From contig NZ_ATAO01000001.1 in NCBI RefSeq assembly GCF_000455825.1, forward strand, positions 1-49,123: a stretch of 49,123 bases of DNA, read 5' to 3'. Of this stretch, positions 21,551-29,553 are shown piece by piece; the stretch's first letter is position 1, and each line of letters opens with the position of its first letter. This stretch comes from Microbacterium maritypicum MF109. Lineage in GTDB: Bacteria; Actinomycetota; Actinomycetes; Actinomycetales; Microbacteriaceae. The notes below the pieces were generated by a model. The model was not told where the DNA came from, made no database searches, and worked only from the letters and a program-made list of their open reading frames with translations. A program made the position numbers and the translations under genes.

Positions 21551-23878
21551 TCAGTGGGTTCCTGCGGGGGCTGCCGGTGTCGCGCGTTCCCGCGCCGCAC
21601 GGCTCCCCGCCGGAGAGGGGTCCGCCGTCTGGCTCCGGAAGGAACGCAGGCGGAGGCTGTTGCCGACCACGAAGACGCTGGAGAACGCCATCGCCGCGCC
21701 GGCGAGCATGGGGTTGAGCAAGCCGAGCGCAGCGAGCGGGATCGCCGCGACGTTGTAGGCGAAGGCCCAGAACAGGTTGCCCTTGATCGTGCCCAGAGTC
21801 CTGCGGGACAGGCGGATGGCGTCCGCGGCACTGCGCAGATCTCCGCGGACCAGTGTGATGTCGCTGGCCTCGATCGCCGCATCGGTCCCTGTGCCCATCG
21901 CGAGCCCCAGATCGGCCTGGGCGAGTGCGGCCGCGTCATTCACGCCGTCCCCGACCATCGCGACGACCTTGCCATCGCGCTGCAGCCGTGTGATCACCTC
22001 GACCTTCTCCTTCGGGAGCACCTCGGCGATGACATCGGTGATGCCGACCTCTGCCGCGATCTGCTCCGCCACCGCCCGGTTGTCGCCGGTGAGGAGGACG
22101 GGCGTGAGACCCAGACTCTTGAGCTGCGAGATGGCCTGCGCACTGGTCGGCTTCACCGTGTCGGCGACGACGAGCACGCCACGCGCCTCGCCGTCCCACC
22201 CGACCGCGATGGCGGTCTTGCCCTGACTCTCGGCCTCCGCTTTCGCGGCAGCGAGCGCGGCGGGCAGGTGCAGCGACCACTCGGCCAACAGCGATTCCCG
22301 ACCCACGAGCACCGCGTGCCCCTCGATCACGCCCTGAACACCCTTGCCTTCGACGTTGACGAAGTCCTCGGGCACCGGGAGTGCGCCGATCTCCTGAGTC
22401 GCGGCTTTCGCCACTGCCTGCGCGATGGGGTGCTCCGACGCGTCTTCCACGGCGCCTGCCAGCCGCAGGAGCTCGCGTCGATCGACGCCCTCCGCGGTGT
22501 GCACGGCGGTGAGCGTCATCTTGCCGCTCGTCACAGTGCCCGTCTTGTCGAGCACGACCGTGTCGACCTTGCGGGTGGATTCGAGCACCTCGGGTCCTTT
22601 GATGAGGATGCCCATCTGCGCTCCGCGTCCCGTCCCCACCAGCAGAGCGGTCGGTGTGGCGAGGCCCAGCGCGCAGGGGCAGGCGATGATGAGCACGGCG
22701 ACGGCCGCCGTGAAGGCTGCGGAGGCAGGGAACCCGGCTCCCAGCCATGCCCCGAGGGTGGCGAGGGCGATCGCGATGACGATCGGCACGAAGATCCCGG
22801 AGACGCGGTCGGCGAGGCGCTGCACCTCGGCCTTCCCCGTCTGCGCGTCCTCGACCAGCTTCGCCATCTGCGCCAGCTGCGTGTCGGAGCCGACACGGGT
22901 CGCCCGGATGACCAGGCGGCCACCGGCGTTCACGGTCGCGCCGGTCACGGCGTCCCCTTCACCGACCTCGACCGGCACCGACTCGCCGGTCAGCATCGAG
23001 GCGTCGACGGCCGAGGTCCCCGAGACGATGACCCCGTCCGTGGCGATCTTCTCACCGGGGCGTACGACGAACTCATCGCCCGGCTGGAGGTCGGCCGTGG
23101 GAATCCGCTTCTCGATACCGTCGCGGATCACGGCGACGTCTTTGGCTCCGAGTTCGAGCAGCGCGCGCAGCGCGGCCCCGGCCTGGCGCTTGGAGCGCTT
23201 CTCGAAATAGCGCCCGGCGAGGATGAACATCGTCACCCCCGCCCCTACCTCGAGGTAGATGTTCGCGGCGCCGTCACTCGGAGCCACGGTCAGCTCGAAC
23301 GGGTGCGTCATCCCGGGGACTCCTGCAGTCCCGAAGAACAGGGCGTAGAGCGACCACAGCAATGCGGCGATGGTCCCCATCGAGATCAGGGTGTCCATGG
23401 TCGCTGCGCCGTGGCGCAGGTTCGTCCACGCCGCCTTGTGGAACGGCCACGCCGCCCACACGATGACGGGACCGGCGAGCGCGAGTGAGAGCCACTGCCA
23501 GTACATGAACTGGAGCGCCGGGATCATCGCCATCGCGATGACCGGGACCGTCAGGACGATCGAGGCGATGAGCCGGTGCTTGAGACTCGTGAGTTCGGCA
23601 TCGGGGGCATCGCCCGCATCGTCCTGACGCGTCTCGGCTTCGGGCGCAGGAAGGGCCGCGGTATATCCGGTCTTCTCCACCTCCGCGATGAGCAGAGCAG
23701 GATCGAAGCCGGCCGGGGCGATCACCTTGGCCTTCTCCGTGGCATAGTTCACGGTCGCCGTGACGCCGTCGATCCGATTCAGCTTCTTCTCGATCCGCAT
23801 CGCGCACGATGCGCAGGTCATGCCGCCGATCTCCAGCTCCACGCTGGCCGGTGCGGCCGCGGACTGCGTGTCCGTCAT
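21551..23878 (-). CDS. copA: Copper-exporting ATPase CopA
   Basis: A 775-residue Cu(I)-exporting P1B-1 ATPase of the cytoplasmic membrane. One N-terminal HMA domain carries GMTCASC (19-25). CPC is at 400-402 in [19 protein letters not shown] at 297-300, and VLDKTGT has D444. SEHPIAQAV and [10 protein letters not shown] are intact. Eight helices are expected, and the C-terminal helices show the [16 protein letters not shown] and [12 protein letters not shown] seen in Cu(I) enzymes. Its ATG is separated from the upstream secreted-protein gene by 62 bp containing a hairpin. It is the core of the copper operon. Confidence 0.97.
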   Translation of the reverse strand: MTDTQSAAAPASVELEIGGMTCASCAMRIEKKLNRIDGVTATVNYATEKAKVIAPAGFDPALLIAEVEKTGYTAALPAPEAETRQDDAGDAPDAELTSLKHRLIASIVLTVPVIAMAMIPALQFMYWQWLSLALAGPVIVWAAWPFHKAAWTNLRHGAATMDTLISMGTIAALLWSLYALFFGTAGVPGMTHPFELTVAPSDGAANIYLEVGAGVTMFILAGRYFEKRSKRQAGAALRALLELGAKDVAVIRDGIEKRIPTADLQPGDEFVVRPGEKIATDGVIVSGTSAVDASMLTGESVPVEVGEGDAVTGATVNAGGRLVIRATRVGSDTQLAQMAKLVEDAQTGKAEVQRLADRVSGIFVPIVIAIALATLGAWLGAGFPASAAFTAAVAVLIIACPCALGLATPTALLVGTGRGAQMGILIKGPEVLESTRKVDTVVLDKTGTVTSGKMTLTAVHTAEGVDRRELLRLAGAVEDASEHPIAQAVAKAATQEIGALPVPEDFVNVEGKGVQGVIEGHAVLVGRESLLAEWSLHLPAALAAAKAEAESQGKTAIAVGWDGEARGVLVVADTVKPTSAQAISQLKSLGLTPVLLTGDNRAVAEQIAAEVGITDVIAEVLPKEKVEVITRLQRDGKVVAMVGDGVNDAAALAQADLGLAMGTGTDAAIEASDITLVRGDLRSAADAIRLSRRTLGTIKGNLFWAFAYNVAAIPLAALGLLNPMLAGAAMAFSSVFVVGNSLRLRSFRSQTADPSPAGSRAARERATPAAPAGTH

Positions 23879-23901
23879 GATGATCTCCTCGATACTTGCG
23901 C

Positions 23902-23921
23902 TCCGCGTCCGAGGACGCGGA
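23902..23921 (-). promoter_or_regulatory. 9-bp hairpin before copA
   Basis: TCCGCGTCC-GA-GGACGCGGA lies in the 62-bp gap between the secreted-protein stop and the copA start. The innermost pairs cannot all close over two bases, so 8 bp with a 4-nt loop is realistic. It is placed to modulate copA translation or mRNA stability. Confidence 0.6.
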
Positions 23922-23940
23922 AAGAGTGGGGTGGTGCGGT

Positions 23941-24897
23941 TCAGTGCCCGCCGTGGTCGTCGCCCGTGTCGTTCGACGACAGGTCGGCGGGAACCGCATC
24001 GAGGACGAACGGCGCGGTGTGGACCTTCCCGTCGACCTGGAAGTCGAGGTAGAGCAGGTACCTGTCGGCGGTCGGAGCTTGCGCGGTGAAGACCACCTCG
24101 GGACCGGCGACCTCACCCGGTGCGGGCTCATCTCCGTGCGCGTGCACGTGCAGGTAGGCCAGGTCTCCGTCACGGAGTGCGACCAGATGCCCGAACGCAC
24201 CCAAGTAGGGCTCGAGCGTGGTGACGGGCACCCCGTCCCGAGCGATCTCGACCGTCAACTCGCTCCCGGCACCGGCGACGAGGTCACCGCTGATCGACAC
24301 GTCGAATCCATCGACGGTGGCGGTGGACCGCGTCTCGGCCGCAGGCTGCGGCGTGAACGGCCCGCCCACATCGACGGTCCGTGAGAGCGTCACCCCGGGC
24401 CCGTCCGATGCGGTGAAGTCGGCGTACACACGGTACGTACCCGCAGCCTCCCAGGTCCATGGCAGCGACCAGGCCCCCGTCCCGACATCGAGCACGGGAT
24501 GCACATGCCGATATCGGCTGCCGTCACTGCGCACCACGATCAGGTGAAGCTGCTTGCCGTGGGCCGTCTCGTACGAGGTGACCGGCTCGCCCTCGGGCCC
24601 TCGCACCACGAAGGAGAGCTCCCCCGCGGTCCCGGTCTCCCCCGGGGCCGAGATCGCGCCGATGGTGTATCCGGATGCGGCGATCATCACTCCACTCACG
24701 TCTGTCCCCTGCTCTTTCCCGTTATCCGTGTTCTGCGTGGCGGGTTCCGCCGACTGCTCATCGTGGCCGTCTCCCCCGCGCTCCGTCCAGGAGGCCACAG
24801 CGCTGTCGGGAACGACGGCGCCGGCCACCGCGAACGCGACCCCGAAGACCACCACGAGACCTGCGCCGTAGAGACCGAGACGGCTTGCGGTGTTCAT
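23941..24897 (-). CDS. Membrane-anchored His-rich copper-operon protein
   Basis: A 318-residue exported protein of unknown biochemical role. An N-terminal helix (about 6-30) acts as signal anchor. A Gly/Asp/Glu-rich stretch follows, then two beta-rich domains. Possible metal ligands occur as [19 protein letters not shown] and the C-terminal DDHGGH. Similar proteins occur in actinobacterial copper operons, where a periplasm-side copper-binding role is assumed. Its ATG overlaps the chaperone stop (TGATG), so it is coupled to it. The longer upstream frame is just a shadow of the chaperone gene. Confidence 0.75.
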   Translation of the reverse strand: MNTASRLGLYGAGLVVVFGVAFAVAGAVVPDSAVASWTERGGDGHDEQSAEPATQNTDNGKEQGTDVSGVMIAASGYTIGAISAPGETGTAGELSFVVRGPEGEPVTSYETAHGKQLHLIVVRSDGSRYRHVHPVLDVGTGAWSLPWTWEAAGTYRVYADFTASDGPGVTLSRTVDVGGPFTPQPAAETRSTATVDGFDVSISGDLVAGAGSELTVEIARDGVPVTTLEPYLGAFGHLVALRDGDLAYLHVHAHGDEPAPGEVAGPEVVFTAQAPTADRYLLYLDFQVDGKVHTAPFVLDAVPADLSSNDTGDDHGGH

Positions 24898-25106
24898 CAG
24901 GCAGGTACTGCCTGGTAGCCCGCCTCGTCGACCGCCGCGAGGATCGCCGCGTCTTCGAGGGGTTCTGCGCTCGTCACGACGAGCCTGCCGGTCTGAGCGC
25001 TGATGTCGATCGCATCGACACCGGGAATCTGGCTGACTTCGCCGCGGATAGCGACCTCGCAGTGGCCGCAGCTCATTCCGCTCACCTGGTACTCGCTCGT
25101 GTTCAT
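24897..25106 (-). CDS. copZ: Copper chaperone, single HMA domain (CopZ-like)
   Basis: A 69-residue HMA domain with the metal-binding loop GMSCGHC (10-16), the same fold as the N-terminal domain of CopA, to which it should deliver Cu(I). Family length is about 68. GAAAGGAA lies upstream of the ATG. It is first in the copper operon, directly behind two CsoR-like operators. Confidence 0.95.
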   Translation of the reverse strand: MNTSEYQVSGMSCGHCEVAIRGEVSQIPGVDAIDISAQTGRLVVTSAEPLEDAAILAAVDEAGYQAVPA

Positions 25107-25126
25107 GAGGGTTCCTTTCTCGATTC

Positions 25127-25159
25127 AGCATACCCGGGTGGGGTACTCCTTCGTGTCAA
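25127..25159 (-). promoter_or_regulatory. Copper-operon promoter with CsoR-like site 1
   Basis: On the minus strand TTGACA (25159-25154) is a perfect -35, and TATGCT (25132-25127) is the best -10, but their spacing is 21 bp, longer than the usual 17. Between and over them lies TACCC-N5-GGGTA (25131-25145), so a repressor bound here would block the promoter. Confidence 0.6.
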
Positions 25160-25163
25160 CCCT

Positions 25164-25180
25164 ATACCCTCCTGGGGTAT
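25164..25180. promoter_or_regulatory. CsoR-like site 2
   Basis: ATACCC-TCCTG-GGGTAT, a 6-bp inverted repeat with the same TACCC-N5-GGGTA core as site 1, 34 bp away and just upstream of the TTGACA. This spacing matches the operator of copper-sensing CsoR repressors (compare the B. subtilis copZA site). No csoR gene lies in the window. Confidence 0.7.
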
Positions 25181-25315
25181 TCCGATCACGCGGTGATCTC
25201 CGTGTTCGACCGCGCGGACCATCGCCCCGGCGGGGTGATGTCAGCCTGTCGAGAACCGCGGGACGATGCCACGCTGATGCTTCCGCCGGCATTCGAAGAG
25301 ACGCGAGGATCGCAC

Positions 25316-26257
25316 ATGACCGCTCACCCTTCCCTCCCCTCCTGGCGCGACACCCGCACACGCCGAGACATCGAGGCTTTCGTCGCCTCCGTGACATCGG
25401 GGCCAGACGCCGTCCCCGTCGAGGAGCGCATCGCGGTGTTCGACAACGACGGGACCCTGTGGTCGGAGAAGCCGATGATCACACAGCTGCACTTCGTCGT
25501 GGAGCAGTGGCGTGCGGCTGCGGAGCGGCAACCGGAGCTCGCCGAGAGGCAGCCGTATCTCGCAGCCGTGAGCGGCGACTTCGCGTGGCTGGGAGCGGCG
25601 ATCGACAAGCACTACGGTGGTGACGACTCCGACCTCGGGATCATCATCCAGGCGCTGGTCGGGCTCACGGATGGGATGAGCGTGGAGGACTACGCGACGT
25701 CGGTGGCGGAGTTCTACCGCACCGCGCAGCATCCGACGTTGCAGCGCCCCTACGCCGAGACCGTGTATCAGCCGATGGTCGAGTTGCTCAGGTTTCTGGA
25801 GCACCACGGCTTCACCTGCTACATCGTCTCGGGAGGTGAGCGTGACTTCATGCGTCCGATGACGCAGGCCAACTACGGGATCCCCCCGGAGCGCGTGGTG
25901 GGGTCGGCCTTCGGTCTCGCGTGGGACGATGCCGAGGCGACCGTGCGGTACTCGTCCTCCTTGGCCTTCTTCGACGACGGCCCCGAGAAGCCGATCCGCA
26001 TCTGGACCCGCATCGGCCGGCGCCCCCTGTTCGTGGGGGGCAACTCCAACGGCGACACGGCGATGATGGACTTCGCACGCCGAGGACCCCGGCCGGGTTT
26101 CGCACTCCTCGTCCACCACGACGACCCGTCACGCGGCGACATCCCCTACGACGCGGGCGCCGAGAAGGCCCTCGCGGACGCTGCGGACAAGGGCTACACC
26201 GTCGTGAGCGTCAGAGACGACTGGGAGCAGGTGTTTCCCGACTCCGCGCGCGCCTGA
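25316..26257 (+). CDS. HAD-superfamily phosphatase
   Basis: A 313-residue HAD hydrolase of the phosphoserine-phosphatase-like branch. Motif I is VFDNDGTLW, where the first Asp is the nucleophile and the second the acid/base. Motif II is YIVSGG, and motif IV is GNSNGDTAMMDFA. The helical cap lies between about 60 and 165. The physiological phosphate ester is unknown. GAGGA lies 6 nt before the ATG at 25316. Earlier in-frame GTG codons would extend into the operator region. It is divergent from the copper operon. The gap 25181-25315 shows no clear promoter. Confidence 0.88.
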   Translation: MTAHPSLPSWRDTRTRRDIEAFVASVTSGPDAVPVEERIAVFDNDGTLWSEKPMITQLHFVVEQWRAAAERQPELAERQPYLAAVSGDFAWLGAAIDKHYGGDDSDLGIIIQALVGLTDGMSVEDYATSVAEFYRTAQHPTLQRPYAETVYQPMVELLRFLEHHGFTCYIVSGGERDFMRPMTQANYGIPPERVVGSAFGLAWDDAEATVRYSSSLAFFDDGPEKPIRIWTRIGRRPLFVGGNSNGDTAMMDFARRGPRPGFALLVHHDDPSRGDIPYDAGAEKALADAADKGYTVVSVRDDWEQVFPDSARA

Positions 26258-26265
26258 GATGTCGG

Positions 26266-26304
26266 GGAGAACGCCCGTCGGAGACTCACCGTCGGGCGTT
26301 CTCC
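26266..26304. terminator. 12-bp inverted repeat between convergent genes
   Basis: GGAGAACGCCCG (26266-26277) pairs perfectly with CGGGCGTTCTCC (26293-26304), with a 15-nt loop, between the HAD stop and over the last codons of the convergent membrane protein. It is a likely bidirectional terminator without a T-run. Confidence 0.7.
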
Positions 26305-27644
26305 GCGTCGGCCGGGTCGGTTTCCTCCGGCTCTTCGACCAGTGGCTCTTCCCTCGGGGAAACGATCGCTGCGCCCGGGGGTCGCCTGAGCAGCTCGACC
26401 ACGATGGCGAAGACGAGCAGTCCGACGGTCACCCCGAACACCGCTCCGAACGAGACCGGTCTCGACGCCATGAGGATGAGGAGCGCGAGCACCAACCCGA
26501 CCAGAAGGATCGGACCGTGGAAGCGATCGACCGCGAGGCCGAATCGTCCGGTCGACAGGCCTCGTCGTTCCCAGGTGCTCCGGACCGCCGTGAAGCCGCT
26601 CTCCAGGATTCCGCGTGTCACCACGGCGCTGCGGCTCGATCCGGCCAGCCACGCCCACACGGCGACGAGCACTCCGACCAGGGCCAGAGCCACGATCGTC
26701 GAGCTCAGCAGCGACGTGACTTCGTCGAACAGCGACTGCGCGGCCGCCGCCGTCATGATCGACGGGCTCACGGCGCCGATGAAGAACGTTCTTCCGATGC
26801 CCATCCCCGCCGACAGGAGCAGGAACGCGACGGCGAATCCCGCGCTGGTCCAGAAGAGAGCACGCGCGCGGTTCCTCGCGAGGAGGATGCCGACGACGAC
26901 GAGACCGAGAACGACCCATGGCAGCCAGAATCCGGCGGCCACCGCGATCTGATAGATCGTGCGCACCAGGACGAGGGCATCCGCCTGGGCGATGGGAACC
27001 GATCGGTCGATCTCCGGGATGAGGTCGGCGAACCCGACACCGCGCTCCGTCAGCACCGCCTTGACGCGGTCGACGACCTGACCCAGGTCGATCGAGAGAA
27101 CCCCGTCGTCTGCGAGCTGCAGGGCCGTGTCAGGGCTGTTCTGCAGGATCGCGACGGCACGTTCATGAGTGATGCGCAGCGTCTGCGCCCAGATGTCGGC
27201 GAACTGGTCCGATGCCACGACGTCATGGATGACACCGTCGACGAGGGAGGTCAGCCCACTGGCCGCCGGAGCCTCCAGCAACGACAGGGCGGAGGAGGCA
27301 CGGGGCGGAAGGTCGAGTTCGCGGATCCCGTCGAACACCTCGCCGACGATCGCGTCGAAGTCCACCTGCTCGTGGATCGCCGAGCTGACCTGATCCGCGA
27401 CGAAGTCCTGTACGTCCGGGTCTTCGGCCAGAGGCGCGAACGTCGCGACGAACCGATCGGCATCGACGAGCTGCAGGCGCGCCCAGGTCCCCATCGCGGC
27501 GACCGGCTCCATCAGCACCGCAAGAGCCAGCACGATCCCCGCGACGATGCTTCTGGCCACCGGACGCCGACGGGGCTTCTTGAGCGTCTCGTTCTCCTGT
27601 TCGAGAAGCAGGACACGCGCTCGCAGATCGTCCAGTTCGCTCAT
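26286..27644 (-). CDS. Large integral membrane protein of unknown function
   Basis: A 452-residue protein I do not recognise beyond resemblance to uncharacterised actinobacterial membrane proteins. A short N-terminal coiled coil (ELDDLRARVLLLEQENETLKK) is followed by helix 1 (about 31-50). A 170-residue extracytoplasmic, acidic, helix-rich region comes next, then four to five helices (about 233-253, 262-285, 310-333, 380-420), and a short acidic tail. One-helix/large-loop/multi-helix architecture suggests a sensor or scaffold in the envelope. AAGGACGA precedes the ATG. It is followed on the same strand by nothing, and preceded by the SHOCT gene with a 49-bp gap that holds nothing clear. Confidence 0.8.
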   Translation of the reverse strand: MSELDDLRARVLLLEQENETLKKPRRRPVARSIVAGIVLALAVLMEPVAAMGTWARLQLVDADRFVATFAPLAEDPDVQDFVADQVSSAIHEQVDFDAIVGEVFDGIRELDLPPRASSALSLLEAPAASGLTSLVDGVIHDVVASDQFADIWAQTLRITHERAVAILQNSPDTALQLADDGVLSIDLGQVVDRVKAVLTERGVGFADLIPEIDRSVPIAQADALVLVRTIYQIAVAAGFWLPWVVLGLVVVGILLARNRARALFWTSAGFAVAFLLLSAGMGIGRTFFIGAVSPSIMTAAAAQSLFDEVTSLLSSTIVALALVGVLVAVWAWLAGSSRSAVVTRGILESGFTAVRSTWERRGLSTGRFGLAVDRFHGPILLVGLVLALLILMASRPVSFGAVFGVTVGLLVFAIVVELLRRPPGAAIVSPREEPLVEEPEETDPADAENARR

Positions 27645-27693
27645 TCGTCCTTCTCGCTTCGGCCATTCCGCAGACGACGGATCATCGGTGTGT

Positions 27694-28041
27694 TCAGCTC
27701 AGGAGCTTCTGTTTCGCTGCGGCGAACTCGGCCTCGGAGAGGACGCCGGAGTCCTTGAGGGACGCGAGCTGCTGCAGTTTCGCGATCAGGTCATCCCCCT
27801 GCGCGGGCGCGGGCGCGGCCGGAGGCGGAGACGAGTACTGCGATGCGGCGTTCTGAGCCGCGGCGTCGATCTGCGCCTGCTGCTGTGCGGCTTCGTACTG
27901 CTGCTGCTCGTACTCTCCCTGCGCACGCTCCTGCTGATGCCGCGACATCGCCCCGCCGATGGCGGTCGCGGTCCCGGCCACCACTGCCGTCCGGGCGGCG
28001 AGGCCGATCAGTCCGGGGCGACCGAATCTTCTCAAGGGCAT
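27694..28041 (-). CDS. SHOCT-domain protein
   Basis: A 115-residue protein. A hydrophobic N-terminal segment (about 10-33, FGRPGLIGLAARTAVVAG onward) is followed by a Gln/Ala-rich coiled stretch, a Pro/Ala linker and a C-terminal SHOCT motif (LIAKLQQLASLKDSGVLSEAEFAAAKQKLL). SHOCT is a short oligomerisation or membrane-associated helix pair. I chose ATG 28041 because AGGAAGG lies 8 nt upstream; the GTG at 28050 overlaps the previous gene. It starts just after the DUF6325 stop, so the two form a coupled pair, mirrored by a second pair in the opposite direction. Confidence 0.88.
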   Translation of the reverse strand: MPLRRFGRPGLIGLAARTAVVAGTATAIGGAMSRHQQERAQGEYEQQQYEAAQQQAQIDAAAQNAASQYSSPPPAAPAPAQGDDLIAKLQQLASLKDSGVLSEAEFAAAKQKLLS

Positions 28042-28042
28042 G

Positions 28043-28477
28043 TCATTCACCTTCCTGATCGAGGATGTCCATCATGGCGTTCACCACGGGCGCCGGAACA
28101 CGCTCGGTGCGCAGCACCTGTCCGCCCGCCGCGGCGAGATTCTGTGCGAGCGTGCGAGCGAACGCGAGTTCCAGGACGACCAGGGCAGCCGACTGTCCCG
28201 GGGCGAGCGCGCCCGCCAACGACTCGACGTCCTCTTCGCCCGCAAGACCCGCCGCGATCGGCTCGAAGTCGCCGAGGTCCAGGACTCCGTCGTCGTCGTC
28301 GAGCTCGACGATCTCGACCTTCCCGGTCTCCGACTTCGCGAGCACGACGAAGTCCAACAGGCGCACGATCCCACTGTCGACGAGGTCGGTCAACGCGCGG
28401 AATGTCGCGGGGTCCGGGCGGGTTCCTTCGAACCCGACGAGATAGAACTCGGCGGGACCGAAACGGAAGTCATTCAT
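28043..28477 (-). CDS. DUF6325-like protein
   Basis: A 144-residue soluble protein. The visible pattern is FGPAEFYLVGFEGTRPDPATFRAL, LVDSGIVRLLDFVVLAKSETGKVEIVELDDD, then an Ala/Leu-rich helical half ending PAPVVNAMMDI, which fits the DUF6325 family as I know it. It is a paralogue of the gene at 29081-29527 (shared IRLLDF core and PAxxxNxxx end). Function is unknown. The family commonly sits beside SHOCT proteins, as here. AGAGG lies 7 nt before the ATG at 28477; the upstream extension is Arg-rich. Confidence 0.8.
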   Translation of the reverse strand: MNDFRFGPAEFYLVGFEGTRPDPATFRALTDLVDSGIVRLLDFVVLAKSETGKVEIVELDDDDGVLDLGDFEPIAAGLAGEEDVESLAGALAPGQSAALVVLELAFARTLAQNLAAAGGQVLRTERVPAPVVNAMMDILDQEGE

Positions 28478-28555
28478 GGATGGTCCTCTCTCACGGGGCA
28501 CACGGCCACGACTGTGCACCATGGTCGCATCGCCGCGCCCGGCGCGGGCCGCTCT

Positions 28556-28575
28556 CTCACCCCGAGCGGATGAGA
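28556..28575 (+). promoter_or_regulatory. Gapped motif CTCACCC-N5-GGATGAGA (copy 1)
   Basis: CTCACCC (28556-28562), five bases, GGATGAGA (28568-28575), in the 212-bp divergent gap 28478-28689. The same 15 fixed bases with the same spacing recur at 33306-33325. A further CAGGGTGAG lies at 28611-28619. The gap also contains the hairpin CCGCGC/GCGCGG near 28531. Confidence 0.5.
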
Positions 28576-28689
28576 CCCTCACCCCTGCCCGTCGTGCGGG
28601 GTCGCCCGATCAGGGTGAGCGACTCCCCCGCGCGACGATGCGTCCTGTCACGATCGCCGTACGCAGTCACTCGACGAAAGAGGTGCGAC

Positions 28690-29076
28690 ATGTCCATCTG
28701 GGACAGTTTCTGGGACATCATCTGGTGGTTCTTCTGGGTATTCGTGTTCGTCTCCTACCTGATGGTGCTCTTCAACATCGTCGCCGACCTGTTCCGCGAC
28801 CACACGCTCAACGGCTGGTGGAAGGCCGTGTGGATCATCTTCCTCATCTTCGTCCCCTTCCTCACGGCGCTCGTCTACCTGATCGCGCGCGGCAGAGGCA
28901 TGGGCGAGCGGAGTGTCTCCGCCTACAGGGACCAGCAGCAGGCAGCCGACTCCTACATCCGCAGCGTCGCGGGCTCCAGCCCGAGCGACGAGATCGACAA
29001 GGCATCGAAGCTGCTCGCCGCGGGGACCATCACCGCCGACGAGTTCGCGGCCATCAAGACCCGCGCTCTGAGCTGA
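28690..29076 (+). CDS. PLDc_N-SHOCT small membrane protein
   Basis: A 128-residue protein. Two transmembrane helices (about 8-33 and 43-66) form a PLDc_N-like module with IWWFFWVFVFVSYL and WWKAVWIIFLIFVPFLTALVYLIARG. A polar linker and a C-terminal SHOCT motif (DEIDKASKLLAAGTITADEFAAIKTRAL) follow. No phospholipase catalytic domain is present. It closely resembles the gene at 44362-44748, a window-internal paralogue. AGAGG precedes the ATG. A DUF6325-like gene follows after 4 bp, so a membrane anchor and a soluble partner are made together. An envelope stress role is inferred from context. Confidence 0.9.
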   Translation: MSIWDSFWDIIWWFFWVFVFVSYLMVLFNIVADLFRDHTLNGWWKAVWIIFLIFVPFLTALVYLIARGRGMGERSVSAYRDQQQAADSYIRSVAGSSPSDEIDKASKLLAAGTITADEFAAIKTRALS

Positions 29077-29080
29077 GGCC

Positions 29081-29527
29081 GTGGTCGAGGTGGTCGATGT
29101 GACGACTCTGCAGGCGCTCGGCGACGTCGAGTTCGTCGCCGTGCACCTCGAGGGCGACCGCCTCCGCCCGAACGTCCTCGAGGCCCTGTTGCGACAGGTG
29201 GAGGCCGGCGCCATCCGCCTCCTCGACTTCCTGATGATCGAGCGGCTCGACCTCGAGGAGCACCGGATCGTCGAGGTCGACCGTGACGAGTTCGCACTCG
29301 CCGGCCTCGCCCTCGAGACTCCCGGTCTCATCGGCGAGGACGACGCTCGTCACTTCGCGGCGACGGTTCCCCTCGGCGCACTCGCGGCGCTCATCCTGGT
29401 GGAGCCGATCTGGGTCGAGCGGTTCGCCCGTGACGTCGACCACCGAGAGGACCGCATCCTCGCGACCCAGCCGATACCGGCGTCGATCGCGAACACGATC
29501 CTCTCGTCGGCACTGCACGAGGTGTGA
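29081..29527 (+). CDS. DUF6325-like protein (second copy)
   Basis: A 148-residue soluble protein. The pattern is LGDVEFVAVHLEGDRLRPNVLEALLRQVEAGAIRLLDFLMIERLD, then an acidic stretch and PIPASIANTILSSAL at the end, matching the layout of the paralogue at 28043-28477. The GTG at 29081 follows the PLDc_N-SHOCT stop by 4 bp, with GAGG just upstream; GTG codons a few residues in are alternatives. It forms the right arm of a mirrored arrangement of two DUF6325/SHOCT pairs. It converges on the LAL regulator gene with a 26-bp gap. Confidence 0.8.
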   Translation: MVEVVDVTTLQALGDVEFVAVHLEGDRLRPNVLEALLRQVEAGAIRLLDFLMIERLDLEEHRIVEVDRDEFALAGLALETPGLIGEDDARHFAATVPLGALAALILVEPIWVERFARDVDHREDRILATQPIPASIANTILSSALHEV

Positions 29528-29553
29528 GGCCTCCTGCCGGGCAGCCGTCCATG

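Noticed and set aside
28690..29076. Phospholipase D
   Set aside because: Only the short PLDc_N-type membrane module is present; there is no HKD catalytic motif.
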